This document shows, one piece after another, positions 1-8,930 of a stretch of DNA of 64,000 nucleotides (position 1 is its first letter; each line of letters begins with the position of its first letter). The DNA comes from Reticulascus tulasneorum (lineage: Eukaryota; Ascomycota; Sordariomycetes; Glomerellales; Reticulascaceae). The notes under the pieces were generated by a model. The model was not told where the DNA came from, ran no database searches, and was given only the letters and a program-made list of their open reading frames with translations. The translations under genes were made by a program, and so were the position numbers. Location: positions 2,046,001-2,110,000 of the forward strand of contig LSAX01000003.1 of NCBI GenBank assembly GCA_001557505.1. Direction: 5' to 3'.

Positions 1-302
1 CTAGATCGTAGCTCTAGCCGGATAATGCTGGTGTAGATTGGATCTGGTGTTCTGCCAAGCCTTCGAATTCCAACAAACTTTTGGGATTGGGCACTCAAAC
101 TTCTCAGGAATTGAGATCTTTTCAAGTAGTGGTGACCTACACATGTTTAGTTTCATATGCCGTGGTAAGAGATTCAGCCTAGCCTACTGGGGAACATGGC
201 AGACCAACACAGCCAATACTCCCCCATAGAGATCACGAAGTCTATGAAGGCGATGTATTTAGGCGCAGGCAACTGGCCGCATGTTCGCACAACCTCGTAA
301 CT
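1..302. other. Non-coding left edge
   Basis: No supported gene is visible here. The short open frames lack recognisable domains and are not flanked by usable splice sites. The stretch lies downstream of the cyclophilin stop codon, so it probably holds that gene's 3' untranslated region and a spacer. Confidence 0.5.
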
Positions 303-857
303 TCAGTCGGCTAGCGGATTGGCATGAATCGTAACTGTCTCGATCTTCACAGACTCCTTCGGTCGGTTCTTCTTGTCCACTTCGATAGCTTCAATCTGAG
401 CGAGGGTTGCCAGACTGTCGTCGCCAATAAGCCGGCCAAAAACCGTGTTCAACCCATCCAAATGGGGCGCCTTGTCGAAGAGAACGAAGAATTGCGAGCC
501 GTTCGTGCCAGGGCCTTTGTTAGCCATGGACACTATCCCCCGCGCACTATGTCGCAGTGCTGGTCGAATCTCATCTTCGAACGCGCCGCCCCAGATAGAT
601 CGACCGCCTTTCGGGTTGTCGGGCGTCGGGTTTGCGGGTCCGCCAGTTTGGGTCATGAAATTTGGGATCAGGCGGTGGAAGGGGGACTGGTCATAGTAGC
701 CCGAGGCGCAGAGGGCGAGGAAGTTCTACTTGGAGTTAGAGATGCCTGGTGGTGGGCGGCTCTGGCTACGGAAACTTGCCTCAGCTGTTTTCGGGACGCT
801 TTCGCAGAAGATTTCGATCTTGAGATCGCCTAGATTGGTGTGGAGAGTAACCGACAT
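303..857 (-). CDS. cyp10: Cyclophilin-type peptidyl-prolyl cis-trans isomerase, PPIL3 / Cyp10 class
   Basis: Two exons (857-780 and 725-303) encode 166 residues, the usual size for single-domain PPIL3-type cyclophilins. The first exon reads MSVTLHTNLGDLKIEIF, the typical start of this class. The core FHRLIPNFMTQTGG, the SMANKGPGTNGSQFF segment and the HLDGLNTVFG segment are all present. By alignment to cyclophilin A, the catalytic Arg, the FM pair and the Gln are kept. The tryptophan that binds cyclosporin in cyclophilin A is His here, as in PPIL3 proteins. The family catalyses proline isomerisation, and PPIL3 members are found with spliceosomes. The reading frame requires a 54-bp intron (726-779) with a GC donor (GCAAGT) and a TAG acceptor. 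The neighbour at 1575 is transcribed divergently. The family is certain; the spliceosomal role is inferred from family. Confidence 0.93.
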
Positions 858-1574
858 TGTTCGCTGCTGTTATTGCAGTGCTGAGGGCATGATCTATTGG
901 TCGGGTGTGTATTTCAAGCTGGACAAAGGAAAGAAAATTTCGGGATGAATGTTTCTTGGAGCTCGAAGCTGTGGCTCAGCGATCTCGCCTTGTGAGCAGG
1001 GGGACCTTGCAGGGCCTACCCCGCCTAAGGTATTTTAGATCATGATATGTGGTCTGTGGGGTCTCCGCCAGCTTCAAGTTGCCTGTCACGGTTTCCATGA
1101 AACTGATTCAAGTATAATAACATTAGTGTCTAGTTAGAGGTTGTTTCCATAAATGCTGTGAATAGGCTGCCAGAGAGGATCTGGCGTAGTCACTAACAAC
1201 CGCGGATTGACAGTAGAGGCAACTCGACTAAAGCAACCCCAGGCTTAATATACCCTAATTATGCCCCTCCTCTCTCCCTCGGCCGAGGGCTCCCCACAAT
1301 CATCGTTATCTTCAGGGCCCGTCTTATCTTTACATAAATGCGGCGAACAGTTGACCGTCCACTGCTGCGACTAACGGATCCCACCTATCATGATGCTTTG
1401 GCGACTGGATTGAATGGGTCGATAGTGGCCGATTCGGGCAACTCATAGGCGGCATGATAACTAGCTACTCTGGTCACTCCTATTTGAGGGACTTCATACC
1501 TTGATGATGACCTTATACTCTTTGCTCTGATTCTCAAAATAAAAAGACTGGAGCATGAAGACAAGATCCTCGCT
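858..1574. promoter_or_regulatory. Divergent intergenic region between cyclophilin and dihydropyrimidinase
   Basis: These 717 bp separate two divergently transcribed genes and must contain both promoters. I see no open frame of interest and no motif I can assign with confidence. Confidence 0.45.
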
Positions 1575-3183
1575 ATGGAGTATGACCTAGTTATCACCAA
1601 CGGCGTCTGCGTCACAGCCAGTGATGTTGCGGCATATGATATCGCAGTGAAGGATGAGAAGATTGTCCTTCTCAGCCCATCAGGCTCATTGGCCTCCGCA
1701 AAATCAAAACGAACCATAGATGCTGAAGGCGGCTATGTCATGGTGAGGGTTCCTTGTATATACTCAGCGTTGGGGTTGTTCGCTAACACCCGGAAGCCAG
1801 GCGGAATCGACACCCATGTTCATCTAGAAGAACCAGCAATCTTCATCAAAGGGTCGTCAGGACGGTCGGCAGACAGCTGGGAGACCGGTAAGAATCCACG
1901 ACATCTCCAGTCTTGAAATGACTTCTCATTCGACCACAGGCACGAGGTCAGCTATTGCAGGAGGCAACACGACAGTAGTGGCATTCGCTCCCCAGCAAAA
2001 GCACCAAGATTCCTTGCTCGCCGCCGTGGAAGCAACTCATAAACTCGCCACAGGGAACTGCTACTGCGACTACGGCTTCCATGTGATCGTATCTAATCCC
2101 GGCGAGAAGGCATTGTCGGAATTCAAGCAGCTCAAAGAGGAGGAGGGCATCAGCTCGCTGAAGATCTATATGACTTACACAGCTCTGCAACTCCGAGACA
2201 ACGAGATCCTGTCGATTCTGCTCAAAGCTCGGGAATATGAGATTCTCACCATGATACATGCCGAGAATGGTGATGTGCTTAACTGGCTGACCGATCAACT
2301 CGAGGCACAACAACTTTTCGCACCGAAGTATCATTCCAACTCCCGGCCGCCGATTCTTGAAGCGGAGGCGACGAATCGAGCCATCGCGTTGTCGTCACTG
2401 ATTTCAAACACGCCAATTCTGCTGGTACACATCAGTGATCCTAGCGCTATGTTGCGCATCCGACAAGCGCAGAACCTGGGGCAGCCGATCATGGCTGAGA
2501 CTTGCCCACAATATCTTTTCCTGACCCGAGATGATCTCGACAAGCCGGGTTTCGAGGGCGCAAAGTGCGTCTGCTCACCCCCGCCGCGAAACAAGGCGGA
2601 CCAAGATTCCATCTGGGGTGGACTGAAGAATGGCACGTTCACGGTTCTGAGCTCCGATCACTGCCCGTTCAAGTTCGAGGACATCGAGGCGGGCAAGAAG
2701 TCTTGCATCACGCACGAGCATCCAGTAGGCCGGTTTCGGTATATCCCGAACGGCCTGCCGGGTATCGAGACAAGACTTGCAATGGCGTTCTCGGCTGCTA
2801 GGCTGGCACTGACGAAGTTCGTGGAGGTCACGTCAACGAATGCGGCGAAGCTGTACGGGCTGTATCCCAAGAAAGGGGCGATCCTCCCAGGGGTTTCTGA
2901 TGCGGATCTGACTGTGTGGTACCCGGACGGCAAGCTGGCAGAGTTCGGGATCACCAATGAGATGCTTCATCACGATGTGGACTACACGCCGTTCCAAGGG
3001 AAGCAGGTGCGCAACTGGCCGCGCTATACTATTATTCGCGGTCAAGTCGTCTGGGATCGTGATAACGGTGGTATAACTGGCAAGATGGGATATGGGCAGT
3101 TTGTCAAGCGCGGTTCCAGTAGCTTGGGGAGGATGTGGGAGACAGTCCAAGAGGAAGGGAAGTTCGATTTGGAGGCCCTATAA
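1575..3183 (+). CDS. PYD2: Dihydropyrimidinase / D-hydantoinase family cyclic amidohydrolase
   Basis: Three exons (1575-1742, 1797-1887, 1940-3183) encode 500 residues, the normal length for dihydropyrimidinase. The introns are 54 and 52 bp, and splicing joins MEYDLVITNG... to PGGIDTHVHLEEP and then to GTRSAIAGGNTTVV. The amidohydrolase metal ligands are visible: the HVH pair at residues 63 and 65, the lysine that becomes carboxylated at about 161 (SSLKIYMTYT), His at about 193 (MIHAENG), His at about 250 (VHISDPSA) and Asp at about 326 (SSDHCPF). The enzyme hydrolyses dihydrouracil and dihydrothymine to N-carbamyl beta-amino acids, the second step of reductive pyrimidine breakdown. A hydantoinase with other cyclic ureide substrates is possible. 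No other pyrimidine-pathway gene is adjacent, so the exact substrate is inferred from family. Confidence 0.93.
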
Positions 3184-4470
3184 ATAAGGCGATAGACCGA
3201 GATACAGATGAGGAACGGTTTTTGCTGAAGACGACTCTAGAAACGAATTCCAGATGTGAATGTGTCTGTATCAATGCTACGTGGTGGCAATGTTACGACC
3301 TAGAAGTGATCGTTTCGCTCCAAGATGTTTTGCATCTCAACAGCAGCAGAGGAGAAAGGCCACCGCACGCTGTGTGACAGATTGAAGCTCTTCCTAACGA
3401 ATGCACCGCACACTTAGAGTAGTAGGACATCTTGACAGGACGAAGTGCTTCTGATGCATTTGTCGAATGATATCGGTGTTAGGTGAACCTCTGGCCGGAC
3501 ACAATATAATTATACGACTGCTCATCTCCAGTAGGACAGAGCACAGTCAGTGGTGCTACGAAGTACTCCTCAAAACGCCCAGCCGGCACCCGAAGATAGC
3601 CCCGCAGGTTAAGTCCGGGATCGAATCATCAGAATGATGATGACGGCATGAATACTCGATCTAGACCTTTGAGAATATCTCAGCACCACCGAGCAGTGGA
3701 GCAGCGAGGGTATTCGGGAGATGATCCAATCCCCATCGCAGCGATGCGGGACGGTTTGCACGGTTTGAAGAGCAGGCAACCATGATTGGGCCATCCTCCG
3801 TACACGCACATTGTTGACTGCCCGCTGCCCGCTGCCCGCAGCTCGAATCGACTCCTGTTGGGGGGCAGGGCCGGGGAAAGGATCATGATTGGAGGTTTCA
3901 GAGCAGCAGGTCACGCCCCAACCGGGCCTCAAACGGCCTCCAAGCTGTCTCTTTTAAAGTGTGCAGTATCATTAAGGGCCGCTGGGTGCGGGATTGAGAT
4001 GGGGTCTTCATTTCAGGGACCGCAGGGCGGCTGTCCGAGGCGAAGCACACACACACCCTCGTCAGCATATCCCACGGACCATATTTAGGGCGGTTCGGCG
4101 GCTAACTTTGCTGAAAAAAGTAACCATGATGGATGGAAGAAGCAACTTTGGCCCCCAGCTGTCAGGCCAAGCAATATGTGCCATCCCATTTGGGGAGTGC
4201 CTGGTGTATATACCTAGGTAATAATGCTACGTACTTCCATACTGTTACTTTTACTACCCAGTAGGGAGGGGATTAATAAGTTGGTTTGCGCGAACGTCTG
4301 GCAGGCAGATTTTCTCGTTAACATACATGTAAGCAGAGCTGAGTGAATGCATGCATACATCGCTTGCCGCCATCCAAAGACCAGACCTTTTGTGTCGTAG
4401 TCGCCGTGAGGTAAGTAAGATCTGGCTGTCTCACCTCATTTCCACACGCTTTCCTAACTTTCCTAACTTA

Positions 4471-4498
4471 CCTACCTACCTACCTACCTACCTACCTC
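4471..4498. repeat. (ACCT)n tetranucleotide tract
   Basis: About seven copies of ACCT run head to tail. The same motif family (TACCTACC and its complement) recurs around 13.1-13.4 kb and 61.9 kb in the window, always outside coding exons. Confidence 0.85.
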
Positions 4499-4761
4499 CC
4501 TACTAACCCAGGTGACTGCCCAGCAAACATCGTGACTTTTGTTGTGGGCGTTGATTTTTACACCTCCCGTCTATGGGGTAACGAAAGAAGCTTTTGCAAA
4601 GTGCCTAATCATTAACAGTACTGCTCTTCCCCGCCTCCACACACGGCCGTCACAGCTGCCATCGCCGGGCCACAATTCCATCTTTAATTCCCACCCCCCG
4701 GCCATCGCTAAAGCAAGATCTTCGATTCCTTGGAACTGCTTCTTGTGCTCGTGCTGGATTG

Positions 4762-4796
4762 AAACGAAACAAACAAACAAACAAACAAAACAAAAC
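4762..4796. repeat. (AAAC)n tract
   Basis: A run of AAAC units with slight decay at the right end. It lies in the presumed leader of the arrestin-like gene and is a simple microsatellite. Confidence 0.8.
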
Positions 4797-5723
4797 ATAG
4801 TAGCCGGTACCACTCGTTGCACATACATTCAAACCCCCAAATCGACTATCGCGCAAGCCAAGACCGAGGCAGCCCAACGAGAAAGACACCCCCCGTCAGA
4901 GCTCAAAGGAAGCGGCGGTACCACAAACGTGCAGCACAGAACACAGCTCTGTCTCTCTCGCCAGGTTTGGTCGACCGAGAGCGGCTGAGCAGCATCGACA
5001 GCCCAATCAACATCGCCAGCATCCACTCCAGAACCACAACGATTGCCAGTGCCGATCCGCCAAATCCGACCTCACACAGGTTCTCGGGTGCCTGAGGTAC
5101 GTGCGGATCGCCATTCAGCTTCCCATCGATAGTGAATGCAGAAGAAGCCCTCTTTCCTCCCCGCCGTCCCCATCATCTTCAATACGTGGTGCACGCCTTG
5201 GGAACTTCACAGCAATTTACTTGCACAAACAAACACCTGACGAACGCCGACCAAGCGAATCCCGGCCTACGCGACTTCGCACAGCGGCGGCGAAAATAAG
5301 CTGCATACGATACGGCTCGCACCACTAATACCTCGACCTACCCTCTCTCCTCCTCTCCTACCGGACAACGCAACCGACCTCCAGCCGCTCCTGGTACTCA
5401 CCACCCCCAAAAATCGACATTGCGCTAAAGACAACAGGACGTCCGCTGCGACGAAATTCGGACGACGGCCACGAACGCTGTGCTGGTCTAGCATGTAATG
5501 CTTCCCTCGACCTCCGACTGCTCAACACCGACAGCGACGACGACTGCATTGCACCGCACCTTACCCCACACCAGGCGGCGACGCGCAGCGCCCAGGACTG
5601 CCGCCAACTGGTCGCATTCAAACTTATGAGAGCCTCAGCAGCACCACTGCCGACCGCTGACGAGCACAACCCCACCCGCGACGCCGACACAACCGCCATC
5701 GCCATCCTGGCTCCCAAAGAAGG

Positions 5724-7074
5724 ATGGCCGCCTTTGTGAGGGTTTCGGGTCCGCCGAATAGTAGTTTTCTCGTGGGCTATCCAGGTATCTCCGCGACGCT
5801 GGTATGTGCATCCCAACCCCACGGTGACGAGGCCTGGCGCTTGAGCCTCGCAATGGCATTGCTGACATTCGTGGCGACCTCTTCTAGCCTCGGATCGAAG
5901 GAAAAGTCGAAATTCGGCCTTCGCAAGGCTTTTCAATGCCGGTTGCGGTATCGTTAGTACGAATATGCCTTCAACGAAGAGAGACGATTCATCCTGCGGC
6001 TGAGAATGTTGCTAAGAGACACCTGGGCACACCGAGGAGGGAGACGACGGATGTGGTAGGGAAAGAATTGCTGCTCTTTCGGTGCGCTTCAGGGAAAGAG
6101 GCGGAGAGCGTGATTGCGATGGATTTACCATTCGTGTTGTTCATCCCATTTGGACGAGGAGGCGAAGAAACGAACCGACGAATACCACCGGCGTCACTAC
6201 AACTTGCGAGTAGAACGGCAGAGACATACTACGAGCTGGTAGTGACCGTACAGCAAGGACACAGTGTGCAGAACAAATACTCGTTCCCAATACCGCTACA
6301 ACGGTACGATACGTTATCCACGTTCGGCATGTACAACAAGCCGGAGTCGAAAATGGTGACGGCAGATAACGTGGTAACACTGGGGATATCGTTACCGAAA
6401 TGGAGCTATGGGCCGCTGGATCCAATAACGGTCTATATCAAGCTGGTGCCAAACCCGGACTGGATGAAGAAGGCGATGAAGGTCACCATACAAAAGATCA
6501 CGGTGACAATAGAAGAGGAGATAACGTACAACCCGGAGGGTGACGAACCGACGAAGAAGACGAACAAGATTGCGAAAAACACGCAAGTAGTCCAAGCCAA
6601 GATGCCGGAAGCCGGGTATGCTACGAACCTTGGCTTGGTATTCCCATCGAAAGATCTACGAGATCCAGATGGGATAATACGAAAAGGGAAGGCTGGATTT
6701 CCTCTATACGAAGTCACGTCCTTCACCACGTCGTCGACGCTCTACAAGATAGAGTTCTTCTTGAGTATCAAAGTATGCAATATGTTTGACACTGCTTGGG
6801 TGTTTATCATGCTGACAGACTTTTGTTATAGGCACAAATGAGCTCTGCGCGCGACATCACGCTCCGGCAACCCCTGGTTATCTGCCCTATGGACCAACAG
6901 GCCTGCAAAGAAGAGATGGATGCTATTGAGCAGGCGGCGAAGGATGCTTCGCACGTTGATCAGAATAACCCAATGCTACCGGCCCGGAGCATTATCCTGG
7001 CAAATGATCGCGACTCGCTTCATGCATTGGGGCTTTGCATGGTGGGCGGCCAGAAAAAGCCGCTGATTGAATAA
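5724..7074 (+). CDS. Arrestin-like (arrestin N/C fold) domain protein
   Basis: Three exons (5724-5801, 5888-6772, 6832-7074) encode 401 residues. The first intron is 86 bp (donor GTATGT, acceptor TAG) and joins MAAFVRVSGPPNSS... GISATL to PRIEGKVEIRPSQG. The second is 59 bp and joins ...FFLSIK to AQMSSARDITLR. The protein shows the arrestin pattern of a first beta-sandwich (residues about 25-170, with IRPS..., VSLVRICLQRRE and DLPFVLFIPFG) and a second one opening with SLPKWSYGPLDPITVYIKL. Alpha-arrestins act as adaptors that bring ubiquitin ligases to plasma-membrane transporters. I see no PPxY ubiquitin-ligase-binding motif, so an adaptor role is not shown directly. The start is the first ATG of a frame that splices cleanly, preceded by a long leader. 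The exon model is strong; the function is only family level. Confidence 0.75.
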
Positions 7075-8221
7075 GGAATGCGTCATATACCGGCGATGAG
7101 AACGATTCACCTTTCATAGCCCCACCTGGGGCTATTTTATGACTATTGAGGCAGCTGTGTCTGCCACAGCCAAGGAAGTTCGTACGTCCGCTTCAACCTC
7201 TACCGGCAGCACCGACAACAGACATGCCGAGATGAAGGAGGTTGACGACGACGGTTGGTCCGAGGACAAGCACAGGAGATTGTACGAGATTCAAATCTCA
7301 AGTGCCATATGTTCTGAGACCAATGTCCAACCCCGCAACAGGCTTAATGCGCAGCTGAAGTGCGCCGCAGAATTTGGATTCTACCCAAGGCGTCCCTTGC
7401 TTGAATGATGATCTTGGAAGGACAAGCCATGGACTGGACCAGGACGGGACTCGGAACGAGTTCTTGTAAGGCATTTACAAAGGCGTTTTGGCGGGGCTTT
7501 ATGGCTGAGGTAATGGACAGCCAGAGGAGTGTGTGCATGGGGGTTGATTGAACATGTCTTGGACACAGTACTGAATGATGATATGATGAACACGGTACTC
7601 GGTCCAAGCTAAGAGAGAGATTTCAGAGGACATGCTGGGCCGGGGGGCGAACTGTACCATTATCAGATGAGAGCCAGGGGGAGAGAACAGAAACCTTTTG
7701 CGTCCATTTTGCCGTCTGCTTGAGAATGTCCAGACTTGCTGAGCAGGAACTTGACTCATGGACGCCTTAAGATTTCCAACGAGAACATATGTGAGCAATA
7801 CTATCTGAGGTCTCAGGGCGTTTATCTTGTGCGTCTTCAAGTCAGAGCAAACATTTGCAATCTTACCACAGACGACCCTTGCTCCTTGGTTCAAGCTTAC
7901 CAAGGACAACCACCCACAGATGCTTGAGTTCTGGATATAGTAAGATGGGATCTACATAACCCCCTAGACTCCAACATCGCTAGTAGAGAGTATCCGCTCA
8001 TTGATCCCACTTGTGCCTCCACTCCCACCCGTACAGCGACGGAGGGAGTTGGAAACGTGGGGGACGTGGAGGCATAACCCCGCCATCACACCATTGAAAA
8101 ACCTTCCCCCTCATATCTCTGCCAATTTCAGTCCTGTCAACTTGATTGCAAGCCTGTTCAGACCCAAACGAGCATCTAGCGCTATGGACACGAAGCAAAA
8201 AAAGCAGCAAAAAAAGTAGGA
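7075..8221. other. Intergenic region between the arrestin-like gene and tRNA-Leu
   Basis: No convincing gene is seen. An open frame at 7139-7408 begins soon after the arrestin stop but has no family resemblance and is most likely 3' untranslated sequence. The right end, read on the minus strand, holds the tRNA terminator. Confidence 0.4.
8209..8215 (-). terminator. RNA polymerase III terminator of tRNA-Leu
   Basis: On the minus strand a run of seven T begins six bases after the discriminator base of the tRNA. A second T7 run follows about 6 bases later (8196-8202). A T-run this long close behind the 3' end is a standard polymerase III stop, and it argues that the tRNA gene is functional. Confidence 0.85.
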
Positions 8222-8263
8222 TGACAAGAGTGGGATTCGAACCCACGAGGTTTCCCACTGCGG

Positions 8264-8285
8264 AAAGTTTTGGGTTTTGATCAAA
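8264..8285 (-). other. Canonical-position tRNA intron (after base 37)
   Basis: This stretch of about 22 nt separates TTTAGG of the anticodon loop from the final loop base and the 3' anticodon strand CGCAG. Leucine-UAG tRNAs of other fungi also have an intron at this site, which the SEN endonuclease removes. The intron can form a short hairpin with the preceding bases (GGTTT with AAACC). The exact ends could shift by one or two bases. Confidence 0.75.
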
Positions 8286-8302
8286 CCTAAACACAGCGCC
8301 TT

Positions 8303-8358
8303 CTATACAATAATTAGAGGGGGCATTTTCAGGTGAGTGGATTTCGGCTGGTACATAC
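8303..8358 (-). other. 56-bp D-loop insertion with spliceosomal-intron-like ends
   Basis: The insertion follows GAGTGGTT of the D-loop and precedes AAGGCG. It starts GTATGT and ends TATAG on the tRNA strand, and has CTAAT (fits CTRAY) about 10 bases before the terminal AG. Its 56 bp falls inside the 49-59 bp range of most pre-mRNA introns in this window, two of which also start GTATGT. Exact removal gives GAGTGGTTAAGGCG, the consensus leucine D-arm. The insert also carries CCACTC, an exact complement of the upstream GAGTGG. It lies just 3' of the A box, so the internal promoter is spared. How, or whether, it is removed from the RNA cannot be told from DNA. Confidence 0.8.
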
Positions 8359-8378
8359 AACCACTCGGCCATCTTGCC

Positions 8379-8930
8379 TTGCATCATCTGAATTAAAATT
8401 TCGCTTATTTGGTTTTAATAAGCTTGACTGGGACACCAGACCAAATTTGGTGGGGGTTCTAGGTTTGTCCATTCTGATCTGTACTTAGCTCTCTTGTCAG
8501 TAAAGTTAGTTGTGAGGATTCCTTGGGAGCTAGACAACGGATCTAAAAAGAAGCTTTCGAAATAAACATAAGACAGCATTGACTAAGCTCGAGATATCAT
8601 TCTTCTCCAAGTTAACTAGATATGAAGTGAGGTAGCTTGTTAGATCACTCGTTGTGTTGTTGACGATGAGGGGCAACCGTTTTGAAGGACTCCACATCGA
8701 AATTCTCCGACTCACGGCGCACCATTGGAGCTTGACTCAACTTTCTGCTTCCAACCAGCTAGGACAGTAGCAAACCACAACTCCGGGCATCTATGTCCAT
8801 AACAAGCCTACAATACTTACCAACGATGCGGTGACATTTTCTTTGTAGCGCATAGACAAACCACGGTCTAACTTTGCGCTGCGCATCGACCCCCTCCAAA
8901 AAAAAAACCTCCCGTCATATTCTTTCGAAG
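8379..8930. promoter_or_regulatory. Divergent spacer between tRNA-Leu and SEN54
   Basis: The region must hold the upstream sequence of the tRNA gene (to the left) and the promoter and leader of SEN54 (to the right). No open frame of interest is present. A short A-run lies just upstream of the SEN54 start. Confidence 0.45.

Larger units (their letters stand above)
3184..5723. other. Intergenic region and probable leader of the arrestin-like gene
   Basis: There is no supportable gene in these 2.5 kb. The first part, downstream of the dihydropyrimidinase, is mixed sequence. From about 4,400 on the DNA becomes C/A- and C/T-rich, with a TACC tetranucleotide tract and an AAAC tract, as in the 5' leaders and promoters of other long fungal genes. 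Short open frames here look like leader ORFs at most. Confidence 0.4.
8222..8378 (-). tRNA. tRNA-Leu(UAG) with a canonical intron and an extra D-loop insertion
   Basis: On the minus strand the acceptor arms GGCAAGA and TCTTGTC pair (one G-U). They are followed by discriminator A. The T-arm is GTGGG-TTCGAAT-CCCAC. The anticodon stem CTGTG pairs with CGCAG (one G-U), with TAG as anticodon at 8287-8289, and there is an 11-nt class II variable arm. The A box (TGGCCGAGTGG) and B box (GGTTCGAATCC) are intact. Two interruptions lie within the gene. About 22 bp (8264-8285) sits directly after base 37, the normal place for a SEN-cleaved tRNA intron. A further 56 bp (8303-8358) sits in the D-loop. Without both the RNA is 79 nt with a consensus D-arm. 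The gene lies 552 bp from, and is divergent to, the SEN54 coding sequence. Confidence 0.9.

Noticed and set aside
324..833. Plus-strand open frame of 169 codons
   Set aside because: It runs antisense to the cyclophilin gene and has no family features.
7139..7408. Plus-strand open frame of 89 codons after the arrestin-like gene
   Set aside because: It lies in the expected 3' untranslated region, with no family match and no separate promoter evidence.
7998..8387. Minus-strand open frame of 129 codons over the tRNA-Leu gene
   Set aside because: It is an accident of the tRNA gene plus flank; the DNA is explained by tRNA stems, boxes and terminator.
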